Source: Bacillota bacterium (GTDB taxonomy: Bacteria; Bacillota; Clostridia; Lachnospirales; Lachnospiraceae). From it: 55,223 bases of DNA. Below are positions 1 to 8,670 of this stretch, in pieces (positions within the stretch are counted from its first letter, which is position 1; each line of letters begins with the position of its first letter). The DNA lies in assembly GCA_023408815.1 (NCBI GenBank), contig JAEYJO010000022.1:1-55223 (forward strand), in the 5' to 3' direction. The notes beneath the pieces were generated by a model, which saw nothing but the letters and a program-made list of their open reading frames with translations, made no database searches and was not told the DNA's origin. The translations under genes were made by a program, and so were the position numbers.

Positions 1-30
1 CCGCCTTATTTTGCTACTTCCATTGTACCA

Positions 31-78
31 AAAAAGAGCCCAAAAGTCTGCATGAACACTAAACTTTTGACTCTTTTT
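31..78. terminator. Long inverted repeat, likely terminator
   Basis: An A-rich left arm (AAAAAGAGCCCAAAAGT) and a T-rich right arm (ACTTTTGACTCTTTTT) can fold into a stem of about 16 bp with two mismatches. The T-rich end suits termination of a plus-strand gene lying left of the window. The gene it serves is not visible. Confidence 0.5.
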
Positions 79-87
79 ACAGAAAAA

Positions 88-107
88 TCCCACGCAAGTG
101 CGTGGGA
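88..107. repeat. Perfect 8-bp hairpin
   Basis: TCCCACGC and GCGTGGGA flank a 4-base loop. There is no following T-run, so it is not an obvious terminator. It sits between two terminator-like hairpins and may be the tail of an element or gene outside the window. Confidence 0.4.
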
Positions 108-124
108 CTTTGTCTACAGTCTGA

Positions 125-150
125 AGATCACTTTATAAGTGATCTTTTTT
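125..150 (+). terminator. Rho-independent terminator
   Basis: AGATCACTT and AAGTGATCT pair across a 3-base loop and are followed directly by six T residues on the plus strand. It closes a transcript arriving from the left edge and insulates the truncated ABC gene that follows. Confidence 0.7.
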
Positions 151-291
151 ATTGTTTATACTTAAGATACATGACACAGAAATACAATGATTAAGAATTT
201 GACAAGGATTTGTTTAATTGCCGGAAAAGATTCTTTGTATTTTATATGTTATATTGATACCAGAAGAGACAAGAAGGGAACAACATATAAT

Positions 292-672
292 ATGAATAGA
301 TTACTTTTACAAACCAAACAATTATGTAAAACATTTTCATCGGATGGACAACAGCAGCACGTCCTCTGTAATTTAGACATCGATATTTATGAAGGTGATT
401 TTACCATTATAATGGGAAGCTCCGGCTCCGGTAAGACTACTCTTTTGTACGCATTATCCGGAATGGATACTCCTACCCTTGGCAAGATTATCTTTCAAGG
501 TACTAAAATCCAGGATTTTAACAGCGATGAGCTGGCCAACTTCAGAAAAAAGCATTGCGGATTTGTATTTCAAAACATCTATCTTCTGGAAAATATGAGT
601 ATTTTGGATAACGTTCTCACCGCCGGATATCTTGTAAATAATAACAAGCCGGAAATCATCCATCATCTATAA
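292..672 (+). pseudogene. Truncated ABC transporter ATPase (MacB/LolD type)
   Basis: This frame encodes only the first half of an ATP-binding subunit of the kind that partners FtsX-like permeases in peptide or antibiotic export. The Walker A motif GSSGSGKTT lies at residues 42-50 and the Q-loop FVFQ ends at residue 94. The protein then stops at residue 126, where family members run to about 220-250. The LSGGQ signature, Walker B aspartate and H-loop are all missing, so it cannot hydrolyse ATP as a normal subunit. The start at 292 is chosen because a GAAGGG ribosome site precedes it and homology begins there; the open frame extends upstream to 187 without family resemblance. No permease gene follows. 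It is most likely a deletion remnant. Confidence 0.8.
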
Positions 673-804
673 TTAAGCAATCATATTTCATATATACGTA
701 TCCTCAAAGATATCTGTTCTCAACTTTTTAACAGTTATAATACTTTTATATCCTATTATAGATAGTACCAAGAAATAAATCAAAAAGCAATTAGTACCTG
801 ATTC
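673..804. other. Intergenic gap with nothing recognised
   Basis: An AT-rich stretch between the truncated ATPase and the MATE gene, which converge on it. I see no clear hairpin with a T-run and no small gene with a ribosome site. Confidence 0.5.
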
Positions 805-2175
805 CTACTGCCGCAGTCCTGTATACCGGAACCGCCTCCGGTAGATTACCGTTCTGATTAACCATTCAAGAGGCATTGTCACCCATAATCCCATAATTCC
901 CATTCCTATCGGAACCGTAAGTATATATCCGGCAAACACCCTCACTACCCACATGATAATCAATGAACTTAAAGAGCAGAACATGGAATCCCCGCCTGCT
1001 CGTAATATGCACGGCATAATTCCCGATACCGGCCAAAACAAAATAAGAGGAATAACCATCAAGTATATCAATTGCTGAATTAATATGACGGTATTCTCAG
1101 GTGCCTGGTATAGTTTGAGAATAACAGGCATCAGCGGAATAAATATCGCCAGCGATATGATAATAACAAACTGTCCCAATGCGCAGAAACTCTTTCCATA
1201 CTTTCTGGCATCATCACCTTTTCCTGCCCCGAGACATTGTCCTACCACTGTCATGGAAAGTGTTCCGACAGCCATTCCCGCGGCATAAACAATACTGAGA
1301 AAAGAATTTGCCACTGCATACGCGGATATATATACCGTGCCCATCGGCACAAGAAAAATCTGGACAATCATACTGCCGCCGTTAAAAAAGATTTGTTCCA
1401 ATGCATATGGAGCTCCTATTCCAAATGTATTTTTTATTGTTGATTCTTCCATCTTGAAAAAGTAGCGGAGAGGAATTCTCAACGTTCCCCTTTTTCTTAC
1501 TAACAAATAGATTCCGGCCGCACCACCGGCCGCTCTTGCAATAATAAGAGACAACGCTGTCCCTACAATATCCATATGCAAGATATTGAGAAACAGGAAA
1601 CTGAGAAAAAGATGCAGCAGATTTACCATTACCGTCAGCTTAAGACATGTTTTCGTCTCTCCAATTCCTCTGAAGACAGAAAATGCTCCAAGATAAGCAG
1701 CCAGAAAAACCATAGATAACGAAACTCCTGCGAGATATTTCGCAGCTTTGCTGACAATAACCGGATCAGCGCCAATAAACAATATTTGTACAATATGTTT
1801 TGTACTGAGCAGAATCAAAAGGCTTATAAAAAAAGAGGCTGCCACAACTATCCCCACCACCTGTCCGGCTGTTCTCTGTATTTTTTCCTTTTCCCCCAGT
1901 CCGGCATACCGGGCTGTAAGAATTGTTCCGCCTGTGGCCAGTGCGCTAATTACCGCATAGATTATTATTGCTATCGGATTCACCAGACTTACTGCCGCTA
2001 CCGACTCCTGACTGGATGTACTGATCATCGCAGTTGTCAGAATACCAATAACATTGATAAAAAAGGCATCTAAAATAATTGGAAGCAGCATATTAAGCAC
2101 CTCTCGATACGTAAACAAACTACTTCCAAATTGTTTCTCCAGAAAATTACTAATTATCATTTTCCAACGATTCAT
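805..2175 (-). CDS. MATE family multidrug/sodium efflux transporter
   Basis: A 456-residue polytopic membrane protein with about twelve hydrophobic segments in two similar halves, which matches the usual MATE length. Such proteins export drugs, dyes or metabolites in exchange for sodium or protons. The N-terminal half begins with the family-typical run around LLPIILDAFFINVIGILTT, and the inter-domain loop lies near residues 225-245. The start has a GAAAGAAG ribosome site. It is the last gene of the amino-sugar operon, 34 bp after the SGNH esterase gene, so it may be co-transcribed. The substrate cannot be read from the sequence. A flippase of the related MVF/polysaccharide type is less likely given the length and motif pattern. 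Confidence 0.85.
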   Translation of the reverse strand: MNRWKMIISNFLEKQFGSSLFTYREVLNMLLPIILDAFFINVIGILTTAMISTSSQESVAAVSLVNPIAIIIYAVISALATGGTILTARYAGLGEKEKIQRTAGQVVGIVVAASFFISLLILLSTKHIVQILFIGADPVIVSKAAKYLAGVSLSMVFLAAYLGAFSVFRGIGETKTCLKLTVMVNLLHLFLSFLFLNILHMDIVGTALSLIIARAAGGAAGIYLLVRKRGTLRIPLRYFFKMEESTIKNTFGIGAPYALEQIFFNGGSMIVQIFLVPMGTVYISAYAVANSFLSIVYAAGMAVGTLSMTVVGQCLGAGKGDDARKYGKSFCALGQFVIIISLAIFIPLMPVILKLYQAPENTVILIQQLIYLMVIPLILFWPVSGIMPCILRAGGDSMFCSLSSLIIMWVVRVFAGYILTVPIGMGIMGLWVTMPLEWLIRTVIYRRRFRYTGLRQ

Positions 2176-2209
2176 TATTCTTCTTTCACCTATGTCTGAC
2201 TCGACTCCC

Positions 2210-3268
2210 TTAGGAATTCCCTTTCCAGAAATTATTATCTAGAATAAATCGGGTTAATTTCCATGCCATTTTTTCATGGGTGCGAACAGATGGGTGCATA
2301 GCTGTTCCATATCCATCCTCCCTACACTGCATTTCCTGCATAAAGAAAACTACTTTTTCATCACCGGTTCTTTCCTTATAATAATTCACTGATTTTTTCA
2401 CCGCATCGTTCAGCCTGTTTTCCATAACACCAATGGTACATATAATCTCTGCATTTCTATAATTCTGTCTTACCATATGTATGAATTCTGCATATTTAAT
2501 AATAAACCGGCGCTTTTTGCCCTGATCATCCCGTATGTAACTCGCATCATTTGTTCCCAGATTAATCACTACAATTTCAGGCTGAAATCTGCCAAAGTTC
2601 CATTTTTCAGCCGGTTCCCAGTTCTTCCTGCGAGCCAGATACCAATCACAATAACGGTATATTTCCGGCATCAATATATCTGTCAGCGGTTCCATGACCT
2701 CCGGTTCCACATAGCGGGAAATGATTCCGATTCCGCTGAAAGAAATCAGTGTAAAGTCTGCCTGAAGGCTCCCGGCTGCCAATACCGCATACGACTTGGA
2801 AGCATCTTCATCCGCAGTAGAAAATACACTATCTTCTGTTCCTTCATTCCCATACCCGCAGGTGATAGAATCTCCTATAAATTCTATCCTTCTGTCCGAG
2901 TAATCGGCAGGCTGAATGCATGCCGAGTCATCCGTAATCAAAGCACTTATCGCTGAGGATGCATATTGGGCCTCCGTTATTTTCATTAATCTAACAATGA
3001 CCGTCCTTGTTTCATGGAAATCAAAAATCTGATAATCATGTATCCCCTCTTTTAGAGGAAAGACCAACTGGCTGCTGCCATTTATGAAAACAGCGATCTT
3101 GCAGCTCTCACTTTCTTTCACAAATTCTGAGAGCATCCTGACGAGGAGCCTGGAACCGCTGAAAATAAATTCTATATATGCACCCGAATAGCACAAATAT
3201 AACATATCTTCTTTCCATTCATAACGTCCCATTATTTTTACTTTGTCATCGGATAACTTTATATTCAT
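2210..3268 (-). CDS. SGNH/GDSL hydrolase, CE2-like carbohydrate esterase
   Basis: A 352-residue protein with a beta-rich N-terminal domain (about residues 1-115) and an SGNH hydrolase domain (about 125-345), the two-part arrangement of carbohydrate esterase family 2. The nucleophile block is GDSITCG with Ser134, the glycine/asparagine block is NLGTND around 237-241, and the catalytic His is probably His325 in a D..G...HPS context. Enzymes of this type remove O-acetyl groups from sugars. There is no signal peptide, so it should act in the cytoplasm on imported sugar. The gene follows nanE with 2 bp between them. In this operon it could deacetylate O-acetylated amino sugars. N-deacetylation is possible but less usual for the fold. 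Confidence 0.8.
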   Translation of the reverse strand: MNIKLSDDKVKIMGRYEWKEDMLYLCYSGAYIEFIFSGSRLLVRMLSEFVKESESCKIAVFINGSSQLVFPLKEGIHDYQIFDFHETRTVIVRLMKITEAQYASSAISALITDDSACIQPADYSDRRIEFIGDSITCGYGNEGTEDSVFSTADEDASKSYAVLAAGSLQADFTLISFSGIGIISRYVEPEVMEPLTDILMPEIYRYCDWYLARRKNWEPAEKWNFGRFQPEIVVINLGTNDASYIRDDQGKKRRFIIKYAEFIHMVRQNYRNAEIICTIGVMENRLNDAVKKSVNYYKERTGDEKVVFFMQEMQCREDGYGTAMHPSVRTHEKMAWKLTRFILDNNFWKGNS

Positions 3269-3270
3269 AC

Positions 3271-3966
3271 CTACTGTTCCTTATGTATGGCGCTGATGAA
3301 ATGCCTGGTTATCTCTCTTGGTCGCGTGATTGCTGTTCCGACTACCGCCGCAAGTATTTTTTCTTCAAATACTCTTTGGAGCTGCTCCGTATTCCATATT
3401 CCGCCTTCCGCAATAACCGGTATCTTAAGCTCCCCTGTCATGCGGCGCAGCATATCGTAATCAGGTATTACGCTATTACTGGTTTCCTTCGTATAACCGC
3501 ACAGCGTCGTCCCCGCAACATCAAATCCAAACTGCTGCGCCTGCGCTGCGTCCTCGAAGCAGGAACAATCTGCCATAAATAACATATCAGGATATTTCTT
3601 CTTAACTTCAGAAAAAAAATGATCAAGCGTTTCATTATGCGGCCTCAGCCTGTTGGTTGCATCCATGGCAATAATATCAGGAGCCGCTTCCATTAAGGAA
3701 TCTATTTCTTTCATAGTCGGCGTAATATATACTTGCGAATCCGGATAAACTACTTTATACAGTCCGATAACCGGTAACGATACTGCCTTTTTAATCGCCT
3801 TGACGTCCTGCGGTGAATTCGAGCGTATTGCCACCGCTCCTCCGTCCCTTGCCGCGACAGCCATTCTTGCCATCATATCGGCTCCATACAGAGGTTCCGT
3901 TTCCAATGCCTGGCAGGAAACAATCAAACCTCCTTTGATTTTATGAAGTACTTCCATATTCTTCAT
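3271..3966 (-). CDS. nanE: N-acetylmannosamine-6-phosphate 2-epimerase NanE
   Basis: A 231-residue TIM barrel with NanE hallmarks: the N-terminal KGGLIVSCQALETEPL segment, the lysine-containing GLYKVVYPDS strand, the VAGTTLCGYT segment and the phosphate-binding EGGIWN loop near residue 191. NanE converts ManNAc-6-P to GlcNAc-6-P in the cytoplasm. The length is typical. A GGAGATGAGG ribosome site precedes ATG at 3966. The gene sits between a PHP hydrolase and an SGNH esterase in the long operon. No sialic-acid lyase (nanA) is seen, so the ManNAc-6-P may come from a source other than free sialic acid, such as the ROK kinase at 14.8-15.7 kb. Confidence 0.92.
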   Translation of the reverse strand: MKNMEVLHKIKGGLIVSCQALETEPLYGADMMARMAVAARDGGAVAIRSNSPQDVKAIKKAVSLPVIGLYKVVYPDSQVYITPTMKEIDSLMEAAPDIIAMDATNRLRPHNETLDHFFSEVKKKYPDMLFMADCSCFEDAAQAQQFGFDVAGTTLCGYTKETSNSVIPDYDMLRRMTGELKIPVIAEGGIWNTEQLQRVFEEKILAAVVGTAITRPREITRHFISAIHKEQ

Positions 3967-3978
3967 ATCCTCATCTCC

Positions 3979-4956
3979 TTATTTTATATAGATTGGATTC
4001 GTCCAAGCTTTTCTGCCCTTCCTATCCATACATTCTATTCTTACGTAGTGTTCTTTTCCTGTAAGCAAATACTCACAATCTGTAAGACTTTCCCCATCCT
4101 TTGCAATAAATGTGACACCGGAACCGACAAATCCGTCTGCTATAATATTAATTCTTTCTACAGGTTCGCAGGAGAAATAAATCTTATTGTCTCTAATTCC
4201 CCAGTCCTTAATAAACGGCCCTGAAGAGGAATAATAATTTCCCTCCAGAATGGCCGAAACAATATCATCCTGCTGCAGGCATCGTGCATTTACCATGATA
4301 AAACCGCCAAAAGCATCATCAAAAGTTCCTCCATTATGGTTATCATCCGATGCATTGGCTTTTTGCTTCATGCCTGCCCTTAGCATTTGATCCCAGCAAC
4401 TGGTGATAAATCCGGTTCCGCTTTCGTTTTCCGTATTGTAATTAAATATTTCCAGCAAATCGATATCTTTCAGCAGATGCAGCGTATTGATATCTATGCG
4501 CGACCATACCGGATGATTATAAGTGACAAAGCATCCCTTGTTGTGAAGCTCATCGATAATTTTCTGCGCTGCAGCCTCTTCATCCCAGCTGCCATAAAAT
4601 AAATATGGGCCATATTTTTCCATATGACCAAACAATGGCAGCGTTGCCCTCTCCTGCATTTGCTTTGTGCCAAGGATTCCATTTATATGGTGGACCTTGA
4701 CGCAATCCATGTTTTCGTCAAATAAAACTGCGGCTGCTTCCAATCCCGGTAATATGATAAAATCACCTGAATTCAGACTTTCACGGTAATCCGTATAAAG
4801 ATTATGATCGCTCAGACATAAAAAGGAATATCCGTGTTTCATAAATTCTTCTTTTGCCATCTGCGGACTGTAAATGCCATCTGAATTAATCGTATGGCTG
4901 TGCAGATTTCCCTTATACCAGTTTCCCCTATCCGTAAATCCCTTCTGATCAACCAT
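3979..4956 (-). CDS. PHP-domain metallohydrolase (CehA/McbA-like)
   Basis: A 325-residue protein of the PHP superfamily, metal-dependent hydrolases with a distorted TIM barrel. Visible metal ligands are HSH (residues 19-21), Asp26, SDHN (49-52), the NHPVW strand near residue 150 and the ASDDNH segment near 205. The C-terminal 60 residues look like a small beta domain. The related CehA/McbA group hydrolyses esters or phosphoesters. No signal peptide is present. The start codon overlaps the end of the DUF4127 gene by 8 bp, showing translational coupling. In an operon with nanE and nagB-type functions but no nagA, a deacetylase or phosphoesterase role on an amino sugar is plausible but unproven. 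Confidence 0.78.
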   Translation of the reverse strand: MVDQKGFTDRGNWYKGNLHSHTINSDGIYSPQMAKEEFMKHGYSFLCLSDHNLYTDYRESLNSGDFIILPGLEAAAVLFDENMDCVKVHHINGILGTKQMQERATLPLFGHMEKYGPYLFYGSWDEEAAAQKIIDELHNKGCFVTYNHPVWSRIDINTLHLLKDIDLLEIFNYNTENESGTGFITSCWDQMLRAGMKQKANASDDNHNGGTFDDAFGGFIMVNARCLQQDDIVSAILEGNYYSSSGPFIKDWGIRDNKIYFSCEPVERINIIADGFVGSGVTFIAKDGESLTDCEYLLTGKEHYVRIECMDRKGRKAWTNPIYIK

Positions 4957-6460
4957 TTGAGATTTCCTCTATTCCGGCACTGAGACCAATTTCAAACATT
5001 CTTTTCCATGGCATATACACAAAATCTATCCATGTTTTCGATGCGATGGAAGAACAATAATCTTTCATAAATTTTCTTAGCTCTTGTTCTACTATTTGGG
5101 AAACGGCCCCGTCTTTTTCTTTCACGTCAAAATAATTCATCCCAAGACCACTTAATTTTTCCGTCACGTTCTTTCGCACTACCGAGCAGTAGCCTGCATC
5201 TTCAATATAACGTTTCACAAGGAAATTCCGATGGTTATTGCTATTGCCAAAGTACAAGGCATCGACGCCCTCTGCCAGTGCTGTGCCGATGGTATTTGCC
5301 GATGTATTCCAGCCTGCATATCCTGCCACTTTCATCAGGAGCTGGTTGTTATCCATCATTTTGATGAATTCCAGATCCCCTCCATTCGCATACGCATTGT
5401 CCGCTATCGTTACGACCCTGTTTTCTGCTGTTCTGTCCTTGATAAAATCAATTAATTCTGCAAGATTTCTCTCCGTACGATATCCGGGCAGATTACATGG
5501 CTGAGCAGCCGCTTCCTTCATTGTCCCCGCCGGAGCAGTAAGAACCAATATGATATCTGCGGTTTCATAACAATCAGTCAGCTGACACCCTGCCGATAAA
5601 ATGTGATACTTCACAGTTCCTGAAAGCGTACTTCCTTCATAAAGAGGAATCACATTCTTTGCCATTTCACATGCATATTTTACGTACACCTTCGGTTTCT
5701 TCATTTCCGATCTATTGATCATGCGTGTCATCAAGGTGAGTGCCACTTCATCCGCTCCAGGATACACCAGAATTCTATCCGACAGATTTCTTTTCTCAAT
5801 TTCCGCACATATCTGATCTCTGTCCATTGCCGCATATCCATAGGTCGCCGAATCATCCTGCGGGATTACGAGAAAGTCAATGTATCCTTCTTTCAAGTAT
5901 TTCAATATATGAAGATTCATCGCACGGTTAATCTCTCGTCTTCCAATATAATCGTTCAAATATATCTGATTAATGTCAGGCATAATACCCTGCATCCCAT
6001 TTTCACCGCATAAGCCCAGCCTGCTTTTATGAACGATTTCACCGGTCAAATGAATCGTCTCTCCGCACTTATCATAGTATTCCGGTTCCTCGTCATCGCT
6101 TGAATAAGCAGGACATCTCATAATTACCTGAAAAGCAAATACAGTAAGACCGGGGTTTTTGTCCTTTATATGTTTGATCGTTTCCGCAGTCTGCTTCAAT
6201 TTTTCAATTGTTTCATAATGGAGCCTGGACGGAATCAAACCTCCATACAACAGCATGTCGACAGAAAGAATCAGTCCGTCTGCATCCTTGCATTCTTCCT
6301 TTAAATATTCGGCGATCTCATCCACATTAGCCGGTTCTTTTTTATTTCCAAGCTTTGAAGGGCGAACCAGGTTCAAATCATCATGGCGGAACAAATCAAC
6401 CGGAAAATCATAATTACATGGTCTCTCATCCAAAGGAAGTAATACAATCTTTTTTCTCAT
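4949..6460 (-). CDS. DUF4127 family protein
   Basis: A protein of 503 residues that I recognise as DUF4127 by its opening KIVLLPLDERPCNYDFP segment and by LILSVDMLLYGGLIPSR, DSATYGYAA and DNAYANGGD. The family is uncharacterised. The conserved DERP, DxxLYGG, DDSATYG and GADE segments suggest an acidic active-site pocket, perhaps of a sugar-processing enzyme. I choose the second ATG of a tandem pair at 6460 because homology starts there; an in-frame ATG four codons earlier (6472) directly follows an AGGA. The gene lies between an acetyltransferase gene and the PHP gene, which it overlaps. No signal peptide is seen, so a cytoplasmic role on the imported sugar is likely. Confidence 0.75.
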   Translation of the reverse strand: MRKKIVLLPLDERPCNYDFPVDLFRHDDLNLVRPSKLGNKKEPANVDEIAEYLKEECKDADGLILSVDMLLYGGLIPSRLHYETIEKLKQTAETIKHIKDKNPGLTVFAFQVIMRCPAYSSDDEEPEYYDKCGETIHLTGEIVHKSRLGLCGENGMQGIMPDINQIYLNDYIGRREINRAMNLHILKYLKEGYIDFLVIPQDDSATYGYAAMDRDQICAEIEKRNLSDRILVYPGADEVALTLMTRMINRSEMKKPKVYVKYACEMAKNVIPLYEGSTLSGTVKYHILSAGCQLTDCYETADIILVLTAPAGTMKEAAAQPCNLPGYRTERNLAELIDFIKDRTAENRVVTIADNAYANGGDLEFIKMMDNNQLLMKVAGYAGWNTSANTIGTALAEGVDALYFGNSNNHRNFLVKRYIEDAGYCSVVRKNVTEKLSGLGMNYFDVKEKDGAVSQIVEQELRKFMKDYCSSIASKTWIDFVYMPWKRMFEIGLSAGIEEISNG

Positions 6461-6499
6461 CTCTACCACCATTCCTGCGTTTTACGCATATCATCTTCT

Positions 6500-7426
6500 T
6501 CATAATTCTTTATAACCACTACGGAAGGTTCGTACCGGTAAAAAATCAAATTGTCCATAAAAGTCTTTTAGAATAGTCCAGTCAATACAGACTCTTTCTG
6601 CTCCAAGTCTTCGAAGCTGCACCAAAGACTGTCTTAAAATATATTCGCCTGCGCGTCTGCCCCTGATACTGCGTGCGATTCCGATAGGGCCTAATCCTCC
6701 GGTACCTCCCTCATGCACGGCAGTCATACAGTATCCCCAAATTGCGTCATCCGCTGCGCTTTTCATAATAATAATATTTTCAAGCTTTCCCTCACTTCCA
6801 AGATATACTTTCGCTTCATATTCCCAGCGCCCGGGGAATTCCTTCTTCAGGAAATCCAATAATCCGGAAGAATTCTCCTTTTTCATAATACCCGTAATAA
6901 ACTCTTTTTCGAAATCCGAAGTATCGAAATCATCTATCTTGTTATTGTTTACTATATCTGCTTCCAGATCATAATGCTCATCCTTATTCAATATAAAACC
7001 GCATGAACGGAAAAACTCTTCATTTTCCTGTTTCGGAGACGGTATCCCCGAAAAAAAGTTAGCGAAGTCCTGACCGATGTATATCTTTCGTATCCCTTTT
7101 TCCCGCAGAATTTTCTCCGACACTTCATACAGGCATCTGCCCATTCCTCTTCTCCTGTATCCCGGCCTTACCATCAGAAGGGTAATCCATGCCGTATCCG
7201 GATACAATTTCTGGTCATTCGAAATCTTTACTGCTATGCAGCCTGCAGGTTCACCTGTGACTTCATCCCTTATGAGCAGACTCGCCTCCTCGCAGAAATC
7301 AGGAGCATCAAAAACAGACTCGTTCAGTTTACCCTCCTGAATCCAGAAGGCATGATCGAAACATTCCCGATAGAGTTTCATTACAATTTCCGTATCCTTC
7401 TTTTGAAGCAAGCTGATATTACCCAT
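6500..7426 (-). CDS. Two-domain GNAT N-acetyltransferase
   Basis: The protein has 308 residues and two GNAT-like halves. The first carries a clear acetyl-CoA pyrophosphate loop, RPGYRRRGMGRCLYE, after a hydrophobic strand. The second has a weaker equivalent, ARSIRGRRAGEYIL, near the C-terminus. GNAT enzymes transfer acetyl from acetyl-CoA to an amine. Start 7426 is selected because AGGAG lies nine bases upstream; the open frame reaches 7471 but would overlap the preceding glycosidase gene without a good ribosome site. Placement in the amino-sugar operon suggests an amino-sugar or amino-acid substrate, but that is inference. Re-acetylation of a deacetylated intermediate would be one fit. Confidence 0.78.
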   Translation of the reverse strand: MGNISLLQKKDTEIVMKLYRECFDHAFWIQEGKLNESVFDAPDFCEEASLLIRDEVTGEPAGCIAVKISNDQKLYPDTAWITLLMVRPGYRRRGMGRCLYEVSEKILREKGIRKIYIGQDFANFFSGIPSPKQENEEFFRSCGFILNKDEHYDLEADIVNNNKIDDFDTSDFEKEFITGIMKKENSSGLLDFLKKEFPGRWEYEAKVYLGSEGKLENIIIMKSAADDAIWGYCMTAVHEGGTGGLGPIGIARSIRGRRAGEYILRQSLVQLRRLGAERVCIDWTILKDFYGQFDFLPVRTFRSGYKEL

Positions 7427-7440
7427 TTTCTGTCTCCTGT

Positions 7441-8664
7441 CTAATTTTCTATTTGTATATACTCCCACCAATCATTTTCTACCAGATAGGATAAATCAAA
7501 AAGCATGCATCCGTCAGACTTCATAAAACACATATCGACCGCTTCTTTCATCCGGTTCAGATTATCCGCATATTGCTGCAGAAAGAGACTTCCTATTACG
7601 GGTCTTTCACCAAGCGTCACCTTATAGGCCATTTCCGCTGAACCCTCTACGCTATACCAGTCTGCCGGCTTTCCATTTTCAGCCGCCTGCTCTTTGGTAA
7701 CATCTTCATAATAAAATCCCGAAAGCAATTTATCCGCCTGTTCGATGTATCCTGTCCGGCTGTACTTTACCGGATCTGCCAGCGGATATTCCATCGGAAT
7801 GTATTTTTTTGATGCCCAGTTTGCGCCGACCTGATAATACAATGGATACCATGAGCCGGTATAATCCAGCAATTCCACTTTATTGCTGCATCCCTTTATC
7901 ATTCTACTTACTTTTTCCATAAATGAAGTAATAGTAAATGCCCGAAATTCTAAAAAGCTTCCGAAATATCTGCCATATTGAATCTGGATATCTTCTTTTG
8001 TCCTTTTCATAGTGTAAATATCCTCAGGCCATTGTATATCCGTAATCTTGCTGTACTCCAAAAATCTCTGTTTGGTAAACAGGCTGAAGTCGGAGCTTAA
8101 GCCCACATATCTCACACGATCCAGAACAACTCCGTCAATAGGATATTTTTCAGCGACTTCCTTTATCAGAGCACATTCATAGGTACAGGTTTCCTGATTA
8201 GCCGGATTCACAAATATCTCTCCGAAATCATCAATACTGCCAATCGTATGAAGTGCAGAGGAATCTGTGACTTTCTGAATCACAGGCCTATCCTCATCAC
8301 TCAACCCATATACCTCCGTCATCCAGCCCTCATTTCTTAATCCAGGCATCTGCGAATGCGGATTTTTCCGATTCCCTTCCGCAAATACATCAAAAGCCGC
8401 ATAACCTTTCATTCCAAGACTGTGAATAATATTGAGACAGTCTTCCAAATAATCCCTCTTGCCGAAAACGGAATCATAGAGGCTGTAATGGGGAGCATAT
8501 GCACTCTCAAATATGGCAAATCCTGTGGTATCTTTTACACTCAGGATCACCGATCCGATTCCTGATTTCACACAGTTTTCCATAGTACTTCTAAATTGGT
8601 TCCGGTCACTTATTATATTTTTGTTTGCCTGTATTTCTATCCAGACGTAATAGTTATCTTTCAT
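7441..8664 (-). CDS. GHL10-like (DUF187-type) glycosidase
   Basis: A 407-residue TIM-barrel-like protein. Segments WIEIQANKNIISDRNQFR, IGSVILSVKDTTG and DGVVLDRVRYVG (near residue 180) match the pattern of GHL10/family-10-like hydrolases, where the DGVxxDRxRY strand carries a probable catalytic acid. There is no signal peptide, which differs from secreted DUF187 proteins and points to hydrolysis of an imported oligosaccharide. An AGGGTGA ribosome site precedes ATG at 8664. It follows the ABC permease genes by 6 bp and precedes the acetyltransferase by 14 bp, so it belongs to the operon. The specific glycosidic bond cannot be read. Confidence 0.7.
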   Translation of the reverse strand: MKDNYYVWIEIQANKNIISDRNQFRSTMENCVKSGIGSVILSVKDTTGFAIFESAYAPHYSLYDSVFGKRDYLEDCLNIIHSLGMKGYAAFDVFAEGNRKNPHSQMPGLRNEGWMTEVYGLSDEDRPVIQKVTDSSALHTIGSIDDFGEIFVNPANQETCTYECALIKEVAEKYPIDGVVLDRVRYVGLSSDFSLFTKQRFLEYSKITDIQWPEDIYTMKRTKEDIQIQYGRYFGSFLEFRAFTITSFMEKVSRMIKGCSNKVELLDYTGSWYPLYYQVGANWASKKYIPMEYPLADPVKYSRTGYIEQADKLLSGFYYEDVTKEQAAENGKPADWYSVEGSAEMAYKVTLGERPVIGSLFLQQYADNLNRMKEAVDMCFMKSDGCMLFDLSYLVENDWWEYIQIEN

Positions 8665-8670
8665 ATCGAA

